Assembly: GCA_030998225.1 (NCBI GenBank)
Contig: JAPYXD010000704.1
Coordinates: forward strand, 6,200,001 to 6,264,000
DNA: 64,000 bases
DNA from: Diplolepis rosae
Taxonomy: Eukaryota; Arthropoda; Insecta; Hymenoptera; Diplolepididae
Direction: 5' to 3'
Below are positions 46,530 through 58,324 of this stretch, in pieces (position 1 is the first letter of the stretch; the number at the start of each line of letters is the position of its first letter). A model generated the notes under the pieces. That model was not told the origin of the DNA and ran no database searches. It saw only the letters and a list, made by a program, of their open reading frames with translations. Position numbers and translations under genes: made by a program.

Positions 46530-47303
46530 AATGTTTTACACATAAATTAAATTTATCCAAAGTTCAAAATATATTGATTTACAAATAAAATCATTTTAAA
46601 ATTCAGGTAGACAATATTTTCTTAGAAAGGCGCGAAGTATGAATGATATTTTAAGTCATTTATTTCACTTTTACTGCATACGTAATCCAGTCTTATTTCA
46701 GTTGTAACTGCAAATTTTATAATGCCAATTACATTATCAAGAAAATGTAATATCGAGAACTCAGATTTATTTATTCTAAGGTGTATAGAGATTAAATAAC
46801 GTTCCGCAGCATGTAATCAAACGAGGTGATTTACGATACAGCCGTTAGTCAATTTTGCTCATACGTTGTTCTTGACATTTACTGTCACAGCATTGAACTT
46901 AAACGTCTACCTTTAGAATTCATTCACAAGTTACTTTGCGATAGACGAGTGAGCTATTGTATCTAAACTCATAAAAAGAAAAGTATATTTCAACTATTGT
47001 CACACATGTCTATATATGACATTATTCAAAAAGAGCTAAATTATATGGAACATGATTTAAATTAATTAATTGGAAAAATATTACAAAACGAACTTTATTT
47101 TTATTGATAGAAGAAATAGTATTTTTTAGAAACATTATCTGGCACATTTATTTATTTCTTATTCCAAGAACCTCTTCAGCTTACATTTTTTATTGTTTTA
47201 TAAAAATTAAACACTATTTTGAGAATAAGAAAAGTTTATCTTTGTTACCAAATCCATTGAGAATAATCACAATTTTCAGATCTCGTAATTACTAATAAAT
47301 TTC

Positions 47304-47496
47304 TACATTGAGAAAATTTTTTTGTAGAAACTCCTATAGATTATAGAAATGTTGGGTTTTCAAGCAAATCGTGATAATTTTTCACATAGCGATAGGAAAG
47401 ATTTATAGAACAATAGCAGAATTAAATTACGATTTTCTTGATAACCCAAAATTTCTATAATCTTTAGGAGTTTCTACAAAAAAATCTTCTCAGTTT
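47304..47496. repeat. 193-bp palindromic MITE
   Basis: Left CATTGAGAAAATTTTTTTGT, AGAAACTCCTATAGATTATA; right is its inverted copy, ending GGAGTTTCTACAAAAAAATC then TTCTCAGT. The arms are ~80 bp. A diverged relative lies at 49509-49647. Confidence 0.75.
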
Positions 47497-48613
47497 ACAA
47501 GTTTGTTTCAATAATGGATCCGTTTTGTCCCTTAAATTAATCATATCATACCTTTAATTTTACAATACTAATCAGCTTTTCTTCATTGCATTTTCTGGAT
47601 AAAGCGAAAATGTAATCAAGTTTTACATTTCAGCGTTTTTTGCGACTAGTTGTTGTGGATTGAGCGTAATGGAAAACTCAAATGCGGAAGGGAGAGTATA
47701 CATTGTTGCAAATGAACACATTTATCTCTCGTTTATCCTAAGATTGAATCACATGACCATTAAAAGTTTTTTGATTGAAATCTAGTATAATTTGTTGAGA
47801 GAGGGCCCAGGGAAAATGTAATGTTACGGTAATACACCATTAATGTTATGGTCTGTGAATATAAGGGATACTGCATTCAAAAGCAATAAAAATGTTTCTT
47901 AGCGAAAGTAGATGTAATGTCGATCAACTCCTTTTGCTTTCCGGATGTAGAAGAAAGAAAGACAGAAAGTGGGATAGAACAACTGAAAACCACTTAATTA
48001 ACTTGCTATTAATTTTACGGTCGAATTTTTTTCATGCAATAATATTAATTTTAGAGGTCCACAAAACTGTATGTAATTCCATAGCAGATTTTCTTACTAT
48101 TATTTAATTGAAGGCTCGGGAATGGAAATAAATGAATGATTTCTTGTTCACAATTTTTTTTTCTGATAATCGAAAATAATAGTAGCATTATGAGATAATT
48201 CTCAAAGAATAAGTAGTTGTTAAGATTTTTATCCCTTTGATCTTGTTAACAATAATCTATGTGAAGAAACTGCTATTCATGAAATACACGTTCTTTTCTA
48301 TCATTCTTAATCAGTGTTTCTGGTTCATTACTTCTTCATATAGATACATTTGTTAACATAAAAATACTTTCACCTATTGTCGTTTTCTTGTTCTTTTGAA
48401 TTATAATCTACTTCCGGAAGATCCAAGGACCTTACAAAAAGAATCAAACAACCTCGCACGTACTATACCGGTGATTGTTCCTCCATATTTAGCCTACGGA
48501 TCAAGACTCTTGTGTAGAGCATGTTTATTTGTGAAACGAATTTCATAACATTTTGTGGAAGGGGTGAGAGTATAGACGAGGGTTTAAGTGAAAGGTGGTG
48601 GAATCGAACTAAG

Positions 48614-48650
48614 TATATAAACTCGGTCCTTCAACTTTGCTGATACACAT
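48614..48650 (+). promoter_or_regulatory. TATA box of gene 48696
   Basis: TATATAAACT at 48614, 82 bp upstream of the ATG at 48696. No clear TCAGT initiator at the expected distance. Confidence 0.55.
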
Positions 48651-48695
48651 CATACGTATCTCTGTGTTAATCAAATTATTTTCAAAAATCCAGCC

Positions 48696-50769
48696 ATGAC
48701 TAAAATCGTAAGAAGCATTTTAACAAAGGAGACTAAGTTTTTCAGTCAACAGGATAATTTACTTTTTTGTGTCAGAGATTTTCAGTGTTTACCATTAGTG
48801 AATTGTTAAAGTATTCGAACAATGATTATATTGTCATTTTTATTTCAAAGATAATATTTGCTTGAAAGTTGCTATGTTAAAATGTAGATATTTTCAACCA
48901 CAGAAAACACATTTCAATTTTAATTTCATTGCTATCAGAAGACTTATTGGACAATTTATGTAAATACTTCGACCTATAAATTTTCATCAGTATTTAACTG
49001 CAGAAAATTATTTAAAATCATTTTAAAGTATTTTATTTTGAAATTGATAATGTTTATGGATGATTGAGGAAGTAATTGCTTATATTGAAGCAAGCTTCTA
49101 CAATTAAAGTTAATTCTGTGTTTTTTGCTCTCTCTTTCTCTCTCTCTCTCTCTTTCGAAGTATGGAACATGTATTTTATCTTGAACCGTCTAATTATTCT
49201 TAAGTGCACGTGAGATGAAAGAATCTATTTCACATTGTAGATTTCACTTGCAGATCTTCTTCTTGGGCTCTATGGCTTGTGTTTATTTGGTGTCCGCAGG
49301 TGATGAAGAACATGTCAGTTCAACCTATGAAGAAAAGACTAAACAAGTTCAGATACCAATTTACAAAAAATATGGTAAGATAACTTATTGTATAGATAAA
49401 TAACTGATAAGTATAATATTACATGTTTACAAAATGAAATTTATGGGAGGCACCTTTCTTTGACATTCAAATTTGTGTCCTAGTTAATATTTTATCATTT
49501 TCATTCATACACTGAAAAAAATTTAATTCTGCAACTATTTTATAAATCTTTTCTATGGCTATGTGAAAACTTTTCACGATTTGCTTGATAAACCAAAATT
49601 TCTATAATCTATAGGAGTTTCTCCAAAAAATAATGTTCTCTGTGTACATCTTTCATTATCCAATAATTTAGAAATTTCATGAATAATTAACCATTTTTAA
49701 AATAGATTAACGATACTACGTTTATGATTAAGCAAAAATTATATGCATCTTATTGACAGTTTAAAATTTATATTTACCTGAAGTTTCACAAATTTTGACC
49801 TGATTCTAATTATATTATTTTTATTTCAGCTATACCAATACCGCATCCAGTAATAGTTAAAGTTCCTCAGGAAATCAAAGTTCCAGTTCCCCAGCCATAT
49901 CCGGTGCAAGTGGAAATACCCCATCCATATCCAGTTGAAGTTATAAAACATATTGAGATACCTGTCGAAAAGCCAGAACCTTACTATGTAGAGAAGCATG
50001 TAAGTATATTGGAAGACTGCACTTTTCTGTAATTAAAAAAGTACCTCAAAACCCTGTAAGGAGCAACCAGAATTACTGCAATGCTAGTGTGGTTGTCTAA
50101 ATAAAGAGCATTAAAATGAGACAATAATAGATTGCAAGAAAACCGGAAAATCGTTCAAATTTTATGTGCACTCTCTAAATTTGAATCAGTCAAAATCTAC
50201 TGATTATCAGTGGAATTTAACTGATTCAAATAGCTAAAAAGAGGTTACTGTAAATCAGCCAAATTTCACTGATTATTTCAGTGAAAATTGACTGATTTGA
50301 TAGTGAGAAATATTTTTTTCACTGATGAATCAGTGAAAATGAACTGATTTAACAGTGAAAAATACTTTTTCACTGATGATTCAGTGAAAAGGCAAATCAC
50401 TGATTCAATCAGTGGAAATTTGACTGATTCAGATTTAGAAAGCATAGTATTCATATAAATATTCAAAATAATAAACATCTTATTTCTTTTTTAAGTAATT
50501 TATAGTATTTATTTTAAGTAAAATACTTACTTTCATTCAAATGAAATAAGAAATTACAACCAATAACAGAATATTAATTGTATATGTTCAATAGATAATA
50601 TGAAAATTTTAAAAATTCTATTTTTAAGGTACCATATGTGGTGGAAAAGCCTTATCCAGTTTACGTGGACAAGAAATTTCCAGTTCCAGTAGCAAAACCA
50701 TACGCAGTTCATGTACCCATATATAAGCATGTATACCACCACTCATCTAAAGGAAAAGGTTGGCATTAA
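48696..50769 (+). CDS. PV/PY-rich cuticular-type protein, 147 aa
   Basis: Exons: 48696-48707 (MTKI, donor GTAAGA), 49254-49374, 49830-49999, 50629-50769; phases 0, 1, 0, in frame. The signal peptide is MTKIIFFLGSMACVYLVSAG. A short acidic segment EEHVSSTYEEKTKQVQIP leads to YKKY, where the phase-1 intron lies, then AIPIPHPVIVKVPQEIKVPV. The remainder is PV/PY repeat (PVPQPYPVQVEIPHPYPVEV, KPEPYYVEKH). It ends KPYAVHVPIYKHVYHHSSKG then KGWH. It is a close paralogue of gene 54086 and lacks the long low-complexity linker of genes 33804 and 39416. No cysteine in the mature part; His-His pairs occur at the C-terminus. Secreted structural (cuticle) protein by family resemblance. Confidence 0.88.
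49128..49155 (+). repeat. (CT)n microsatellite
   Basis: Near-perfect CT dinucleotide run in intron 1 of gene 48696, about 100 bp upstream of the exon-2 acceptor. Confidence 0.85.
49509..49647. repeat. diverged relative of the 47304 MITE, intron 2 of gene 48696
   Basis: Starts TACACTGAAAAAAATTTAAT and ends TTCTCTGTGTA. It contains CACGATTTGCTTGATAAACC and TTTCTATAATCTATAGGAGT, matching the right arm at 47304-47496. Confidence 0.55.
50168..50447. repeat. palindromic array of ACTGATTC / GAATCAGT words
   Basis: Left end GCACTCTCTAAATTTGAATC, right end GATTCAGATTTAGAAAGCAT (inverted). Between them more than fifteen copies of CTGATT/AATCAG occur in both orientations, such as CACTGATGAATCAGTGAAAA. 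It occupies most of intron 3 of gene 48696. Confidence 0.7.
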
Positions 50770-53700
50770 ACCTTCAAGGGCGAAATTATAGGCCTTAAGA
50801 ATTTGCCATCTTCTGCTGTGAAAAGAGGCTGCGTCGTTTTTTTTATTGCCATTCGCTTGATTTAAGTTTATTATATCGTATTAAAGATAGAAGCATAGAA
50901 AAGTTATGTTTTTTCTCATAAATGAAAAAAAACATTAAATTACTAACTTGAGTTTAAGTAAAAGATTCGTTTTGATTTTTGGACTGTAATTGTTTTATAT
51001 TTTAAGTTGTAGATTCTTGCATCAGTATTACGACTCTGTAGAGAAATAGATTTACATTATTGACTCTAAGGGGGTCATTCATGATGAAAAGTAATTGTAC
51101 GAATTGATGTCTATCATTAATTTTGCAAACGTTAAAGAAAATTCTATTTATTATCAGGTTTGGGGAAAATTTGATAAGAATCTTGATGAATTTGTATCGT
51201 TTTAGCGAAATAGTATTTTCTCGTACCCGCCTTTTTCGTAGTGATTCGTCGAATAAAAAAGGACTGGAATTTACCAGATGTATATAGCTCGAGGTAAATG
51301 TACTTATGTTAACGTTAATTAACTCCATAAAACGGGAACGTGTTACCGTTTGCATTATTTAAAAATTTCAAATCAAATATTTTTCAAATATAGTTATTAA
51401 TTTCCATTGACCTATGTTTGAATGTCTTATGAAGCTTTGTAAATAGGACAAATTAAGGTTATATAGAATTATTACTTTTATATAGTTTTGTTGAAAAACA
51501 TTGCTTTTGAGAATATGTTTTTAAATAAAATGTTATGCATCAAATTATTTATTCATTCATACCTTTCTCTAGAATTAAATAACTTATATGTTTAATGAGT
51601 AACGTTTTTTAAGCATGTATAATTTTATTTTTATTTTCAACCAAATTAGAAAATTCATTCTTGGGCAAACATTAGCAAAAGACTTTTTTTACACTTGTGA
51701 AATAAATATTTAGTATTTAAAAGCAGGATAACGTATTGCGTAAAATACTGGACGTAGATTTACGTTTTCTTTATAAGGAAGGAAAAAAATGTCACAGACA
51801 AACGAGTAAGCTACCACCTGATTATTTACACAATTACGATAGATAACCTCAGAATACTAAAATTAAATGTGATCTAGATTTGCCATAATAGAGTCTTTCT
51901 CTATTATAGAATATATTTGTTTTTTCTGCGTGTAAAACCACTTTTACTCGACACACACTTTCACTGTTCCGCCTCAAATAAATGCGATTGGATCAAAAGA
52001 CGATACTAATCGATTAGTCAAATATTTACTTCCTTTATTAAGAGACGTCGATGATATTAATATTATTTCTAAAAAAGCCATAATAAATATTAAATACTAT
52101 TTTTTGTTTAAATTATAATAAAAAATTGTAATCTCTTGAGAATTTCGTTGTAACTTTTTACTACTTATTACAATTTTCTACTCAAATGTGCGAAGGTTTG
52201 TATAAATTTTTTCATCAGAAGTAGAAAATTTATACCTTGTTTTGGATTATTGAATTTAATGTTTTGTATTGTTTTCCAAAATTTTCAACAAAATTCGATT
52301 TCTGATCAAATTGGGAGTTCTGTCAGAAGTGAAAAATATGAAGTTTTAATAAATCAGAACAGAAATAGTGATATCAATAGAAAAACAAGTCTCTTCTTCT
52401 TTATAAATCAGAAATAGAGAAATTAATTTTGAACAATTAGCATGAGTGGTTTTCATTGAATTTTAAAACCAAAAGAGAGATTATACAATCAATAAATCTA
52501 CTCATATCTATTAATTGATTAAATAAAGAAAAGTAGATTTTCAACGTTGCAAATTTTATTTAATCAGATATATAATTCGTGAAAAGATTTATAATGAAAT
52601 TCAGTTAGCAATACCATTTAATTTACGCTCGCAATGTATGAAATAATTCACACATATGTAAGTCGATCTCGGGTTATTCAATCAGAATGAAGCAAATTTC
52701 TTTTAGTTTTCCGCATTTCAAGCTTCTCAGTAATTTGAGTTCAAGTAAAGAGTAAGAAGATTCTACGTTCAAACTGGACACACTTAGGTTAATATTACAA
52801 TAAATCGAGATGAAATAAGATCAATATTGATCCAGTGGAGGAAAGCTAACTTAAAATAAATATTATGACGTTCAAACTGATATTCAATATTGAGTAAAAC
52901 TCCAACCTGAAATACTTACGTTAATCAAATTAAAAAACTGCTATGAAAGTTTCTCAAAAATGTAGAGAAAAGTTTCAAAATGTATCTCACAAATTATAAC
53001 AATAATATTTAATAATCTCCAATTTGTCCATATGTCCCTACTTTGCTCAAAAGTTAAGTAAAGTTTTTCGAACTATTGTTCTCCGTGTATAAAATAAAAA
53101 ACTTGTTCAAAATGGTTAACTCCAATCACCATTTTTCCTGAATTTTGTATACCTTAAATACATATCAGTATGAAATATACAGATTACTTAAAATTATATA
53201 TTAAGATTTTATCAATTTTCTCCTAATTTTATTTTATTATAAATTTCTCTAGAATTGCAAGAGAAGTATTTGACAATGAATTAGATATAATAATATTACA
53301 GCTAAAATTAAAGTATAAATGAATCGAAACTCTAGTTGTAACTTTTATGAATAACTAATAAAGTGTGAAAAATTGCCTTTAAACATCATTATTTATATTG
53401 AATTTGAAAGCACATCTTCCAATGAATAAAATAAATATCAGGTTAATTTCTGAAGTTAGCTTTGAATTATTAAATTAAAGATTAAATAGAGAGCAGCAAT
53501 TAAATATTCTCTAATTTAATTAAATTCTAAATAGTGGTAATTAAAACTCTTAATATTTTTTCTGCAGTAATTTAATGATCCCTTTAATAAAACAGTAATC
53601 AACTGCAATTCAAAAATCACGTATAAGATTGTCTAATTTATCCTCCTGGCAATTTCGATAGTTTTAAAATTCCCTTTTCCGGAAACTATCAACGTAACAG

Positions 53701-53976
53701 AACAAGGAAAGGAAGGAGGAATAGCCAGAGAAATTTACTGGGTCAATGTTCGTTGGCGTGAATGTTTACAAGAAAAAAGCAAGCCATCAGGTACAACTTT
53801 AAATCCTGAGTGTGTCTGAAGGGACAGCAAAGGCGGGAACTCAGAGAATTAATCTACACTCAAACTGTTATTATGTAGCATGCAGAAGAAAACAATTTGT
53901 GCACGTACATACGATGACGATACACAGAGAAGCACCTGGATTCGTGCAATAAAGAGAAGGGAGAAAGTAGCGTCAC
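50770..53976. other. intergenic, no gene seen
   Basis: AT-rich DNA. A repeat fragment (52925-53098) is related to 61944-62796. The minus-strand ORF at 51002-51355 shows no recognisable family. The last ~300 bp are less AT-rich and probably contain the upstream region of gene 54086. Confidence 0.5.
52925..53098 (-). repeat. dispersed repeat (TACACGGAGAA end), partner of 61944-62796
   Basis: On the minus strand it starts TACACGGAGAACAATAGTTC, then GAAAAACTTTACTTAACTTT and GGGACATATGGACAAATTGG, the same order as the left arm at 61944. It closes with GAAACTTTTCTCTACATTTT. Confidence 0.65.
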
Positions 53977-54008
53977 TATATAAATACGTGTCCGTGACTT
54001 TGAAAGTG
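53977..54008 (+). promoter_or_regulatory. TATA box of gene 54086
   Basis: TATATAAATA at 53977; a possible start at AAGTG (A at 54005), 28 bp downstream. ATG follows at 54086. Confidence 0.55.
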
Positions 54009-54085
54009 TTAAAGAGATAGACTGGCTCAAAGTCACTGCAGCCACAGGTTCCTTGAACCTATCAGTGTCACATCCTTTTGAGATC

Positions 54086-55838
54086 ATGAGGATATTTGTA
54101 AGTAACAAAATTCATTCAGGTAAGCAAGAAACATTCTTGCCGTTAGGATTTGCAAGTTACAGCTTCACTGGAGTGAAATAAAAAATTGTAATTTCTCAAA
54201 GTTAAAGTAGAATCATAAAATCTAGTTTATTGTTGAAATTACTAATTTCTACTATAATTTTTTGCACTCGTATCAAATTTGGTAGAATTGTTGGCTTAAT
54301 TTTTTTAGTAATTTTAATCTTATAAAATTTTAGATAGTTGTAGCGTTGTTTGCGAGTGTGTGTGCAAGTTATGAAAATGAACATGGCTCTACGACTTATC
54401 ATGAGACGCAGAAGACTGTAGAGATACCAATCTACAAAAAATACGCTATTCCTATTCCACATCCGGTACCAGTGGCAGTTCCACAACAGATTAGGGTTCC
54501 AATTCCGCAACCTTACCAAGTTCAAGTACCAGTTCCACATCCGGTTCCAGTGGAAATTATTAAACATGTTGAAATCCCTATCGAGAAACCCGAACCTTAC
54601 ATTGTGGAGAAAAAGGTAATTTGACAAAGTCAACTATAAATTAGTTTGCGATATTCTTAGATTCGTGATCAATATTATGTTGGCTATCAATAATAAATCG
54701 ACTAAAAAATTATTACTAGCATAGAATCGTATAAAAAGAAAGAAAAGCCCTTTTGTCAGTACCATTTTGTGAAATTATTATTTAATAATAATACAATTTT
54801 TCTGGGGACACATGAATATTACCCAAATTCTATATTTCCTAAAATTCATTTGATTGGAATTCATATAATCGAATTACAATTTATTTTCCACTTTTATATT
54901 TTCGAATAACTCTTTGTTCGAATTTTTATTTTCTTGAATCATTATTTGTTATAATTTTTATATTTCTGAATCACCATTTCACCTGAATCCCACTTCAGCG
55001 AATTGTCATATTATAAAAAAACTATTTGACCTAAAGCATATCTGGCTGAAAAATAACAGTGCTAAAGTCAAATCTACCTAGTCAGAATTTATAAGAATTT
55101 AAATAAAAAATATTGATTGGCTGGATTCAATTATACTGCCATTATTTTTTGACCAGATATGATTTGGGTCAAATAGTTTTTTTGTAAGATGAAAATTCGG
55201 TAAAGTGATGAGATTCAGGAGAAATGGTGATTCAGTAACATAAAAATTATGATAAATGACGATTCGGAAAAATAAAAATGAGCCTAAATGATAATTTGGT
55301 ATTATAAAAATGATGTCAAATAATAATTCAAGAAAATTTAGACAAATAGTTATGTGGAAATATAAATATCAGGTTATGTGATGAATCAGAAATATAGAAT
55401 TTGTTAGAAATGGTGATTCGATTATATGAATTTCGGCAAAATAAATTTTAGGGAACATAGAATTCGGGAAATATTCATGCATTTCTTTCTTCTGATCTTC
55501 TAGTTATGTATTAAATGCCTCAGATTTTTAAAAATTAATTTTTATTTTTCCGATAACCTCTGATTAATAATAATACTTTACTTAATTGCTGAAATTAATT
55601 AGGATTATTATAACTGGAATAATAAACTTGTTATATAAGTATTTTCCGAATGATTTTAAGCAAATGGAGCAAATAATTTTCTTTTATGTTCTAGGTTCCT
55701 TACGTCGTTGAAAAACCATATCCAGTGACAGTGGAAAAACACTTTCCAGTACCTATTCCGAAACCTTATCCAGTGCATGTACCTGTCTATAAACATGTCT
55801 TCCACCACCAAAGCAAAGGTCACGGTTGGAAACATTAA
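54086..55838 (+). CDS. PV/PY-rich cuticular-type protein, 145 aa
   Basis: Exons: 54086-54097 (MRIF, donor GTAAGT), 54334-54615, 55695-55838; both introns phase 0, in frame. The signal peptide is MRIFIVVALFASVCASY. The mature protein has a short leader ENEHGSTTYHETQKTVEIPI, then YKKYAIPIPHPVPVAVPQQI and PV/PY repeats. It ends KPYPVHVPVYKHVFHHQSKG then HGWKH. It aligns throughout with gene 48696, but the phase-1 intron that separates YKKY from AIPIP there is absent here, so exons 2 and 3 are fused. The last intron is at the same place (after VEKK, before VPYVVEKPYPV). No cysteine in the mature part. AATAAA at 55967 is a likely polyadenylation signal ~130 bp after the stop. Confidence 0.9.
54811..55479. 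repeat. 669-bp foldback in intron 2 of gene 54086
   Basis: CATGAATATTACCCAAATTC at 54811 pairs with GAATTCGGGAAATATTCATG ending at 55479. The centre pairs AACTATTTGACCTAAAGCAT with its inverted copy near 55145-55185. The arms are built from repeated TTTTTATATTTCTGAATCACC-like units of about 35-40 bp. Confidence 0.75.
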
Positions 55839-56645
55839 AATCACTCGTGCCAAATTGTTATTCTATAGTTAAAAGATTCGCTGCCAAAAATTGTTAAAGT
55901 GACTAAAGTGTATAACTGTACATATATTATTTTGTTACAACATAAGATGTGTTACTACGCTCTTGTAATAAACTATTGTTAGGTCAAATAATCCTATAGA
56001 CTTAAAATTTCTTTTTCCATATATTCAATTTTTTACTTTAATTTTAAAGAACCCTTTTCTAATTAAATACTAAATAACTAGGAGCGTTGAAAGAGATGAG
56101 ACTGGTATAGTTCTTACTGTACTTTTCGTCTCATTTATCGGTTATATGGTATGAATTGGTGAATCTGGTAAAATTAAAATTTAAAGAAAAAAGGTAATGA
56201 AATCTACTGAAATCATATATTTCCGTACATTATATGTAAATGCATGAGGGCAATGAGATAAATAAGTAAAATAATAAAAAAATAAAGTTTGAAGTAGAAT
56301 GAAACTATAAAATCATAAAAGAACAAATGTATAATACTGTTGAAGAAGTGTAATGTACTATTAATTTATTCATTATAATTCTCTAAGTGTTAGTGGTCGA
56401 AAATAAACTTTTGCTATTGAATTATAAACTGAATAAATTTTTCAAGAAAAAGAACTAACAAATACCTACCTCAGCCCGAAAGCAGATTTTTTACTCTCCT
56501 CCAATTATTTGTTTGGAAAAACCACTAATTTCTCTATATAGAGTATTATGAATTTGAGTCATTAAAACGCTTTGCATCATAAACCAATATGTAGAACATG
56601 ACATCTAATTTTTTTTAAAATCGGTACATTGTTTTGTTTTATTCC

Positions 56646-57169
56646 TTAAGGTAGTTGACCCACAAAAATTAGACCTCAGGCAAAAATAGATAATTTTGCT
56701 CTCAAGAATAGCAATATTATTATTGAAGGGCTATTTTGGAAGAGAAAAGATAATTGAAAAAAATTTGTAATACAGAAAAATAATTTTATTAATAAATTTT
56801 ATTTTTGCCCCAACTTTTTTTCTTATTGCTTCTTACCAAATTTTAAAAAAATATGCGATTTTAATAAATTACAAATCACTCTTTCAAGAAAAAGATTACC
56901 TACAACTTAAACATTTCCAATTTTCAAAAATGAATGAATTATTATCAAATTCAGAAATTTGTTTATAAAAATTTCGTTTTGGAAAATGTTTTTTAATGGT
57001 TTCAGCCATTAAAGAATTTATTTTTAAAAATCAGAAATGTTGAAGTTGTGGGAAATCTTTTCTCTGAAAAAATGATTCATGATTTATTAGAATCGCATAA
57101 TTTTTAAAATTAAGCATAATTATCTATTTTTGCCCGAGATCTAATTTTCGTGGATGAAAACTACCTTAA
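56646..57169. mobile_element. TTAA MITE family copy D
   Basis: Left TTAAGGTAGTTGACCCACAA, right ATGAAAACTACCTTAA with TTAA at both edges. It carries AATAGCAATATTATTATTGA on the left; the right half is shortened by an internal deletion just before the terminal repeat. Confidence 0.85.
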
Positions 57170-57344
57170 GCCCGATAAAAAATATCGTTTGGAGAAAAAC
57201 TCGTTTAAAGTTTCAAGTATGAAAATCTTATATAAATTCAGAATTGCGTTCATTCTATGATACCAGGTCCATACAACACATTTGAGAAGGAGATTCTTAA
57301 AGGTATATCCCAGGAGGAAAAGTCGGACTTATGCCGGATCTTAC

Positions 57345-57612
57345 GAACGGCATGGTACCGCGCCAGTTGTAAATAAGGAGCAATGCCAGTACTGATAATT
57401 AGTACCGCGCCAAGCGTTGTCGCGGTACTGGTTCAGTACTGCCCCAGTATGGAGTCAAATGCTGGCTAGAAGCCGACTTAGGGATTTATGCTGAGCGTTG
57501 GCGCGGTACTGGTGTAGTACTGCCCCAGCATGGAGTCCAAACGCTCGCTAGAAGCCGACTTAGGGATTTATGCCGAGCGTTGGCGCGGTACTGGTTTAGT
57601 ACTGCCCTAGTA
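57345..57612 (+). repeat. GC-rich tandem repeat, ~82-bp period
   Basis: AGAAGCCGACTTAGGGATTT recurs at 57468 and 57550. The unit also has GCGTTGGCGCGGTACTGG, GTAGTACTGCCCCAG and GGAGTC blocks. About two and a half to three units are visible, with more diverged flanks from 57345. Base composition is strongly unlike the AT-rich surroundings. Confidence 0.8.
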
Positions 57613-57649
57613 CAGATATAGATAAATTAATTTATCTCACAATAATTAA

Positions 57650-57791
57650 TAGTTTAATATATTTGACTAATTAATTCTAGTAATTTTATTTTTACTAATG
57701 TTTCTGTAACGTTTTCTACTAACAATTACTTAAATTTAACTAAAAATCAGTCAGTTTTAACTAATTCGGATTTAAAGAGTGTAATTTAAGA
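57650..57791. repeat. motif array with AATTAGT / ACTAATT words
   Basis: ACTAATTAATTCTAGTAAT, TACTAATG, TACTAACAATT and TTTAACTAATTCGGATTTAA precede an AAAGAGTGTAA end resembling the ends of the 50168 element. The left boundary is unclear. Confidence 0.4.
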
Positions 57792-58324
57792 ATTAAATTT
57801 ATTTATTATCAAAATATTGGAAATATACAAAGTTCATTTGGAGCTGCTTCTGCGTTTTAAAACCAACGTCTTTAAGACGTTCCTTAGTGCCTGCTATTTA
57901 ACCGCTGAAAGTTTCGACTTGATATTATCATTGTGATTTAAGTAAACGAGTGTATGCTTTCAGAAATTAAAAATATTCATTATTTAAAATTACGCGTAAC
58001 ATATTTTTTTTGAGCTGCTTTGCGGTGAATAACATTGCTCAAGACTGAATCATCTAAAATAAAAAATACAAAAATATTTCATTGATTTATCAGGTTAATA
58101 AAAAAAAGAGGTTTTAATGAAAAAAAATTCTTCAATTGAAGACTTGTTTTTTATATTTAAGAAAAGACTGCCAAGTTTGAAATTGATAAGTTCAGTAATG
58201 TTTAAGAAATCTTCTTTACCGACTTTGAAAACGTCATTTAAAGAAAAACTCATTTAAAGTTTGATATACTATTTACAGGCAGAGTGACGCGTTATTGCCA
58301 TAAATACCAGTAAATCTGGTAAAT

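Larger units (their letters stand above)
45249..48613. other. intergenic with two palindromic elements
   Basis: No coding frame is supported. Palindromic elements lie at 45969-46529 and 47304-47496. Short ORFs at 45737-45964, 47104-47295 and 47892-48107 show no recognisable family. The 150 bp before 48614 are less AT-rich and probably belong to the next promoter. Confidence 0.5.

Noticed and set aside
50168..50447. Possible CRISPR-like array
   Set aside because: Repeats are short, irregularly spaced and in both orientations in a eukaryotic intron; no CRISPR array is present in the window.
33804..55838. Chitin-binding R&R cuticle protein assignment
   Set aside because: No R&R consensus is seen; only PV/PY-rich low-complexity features support the cuticle call.
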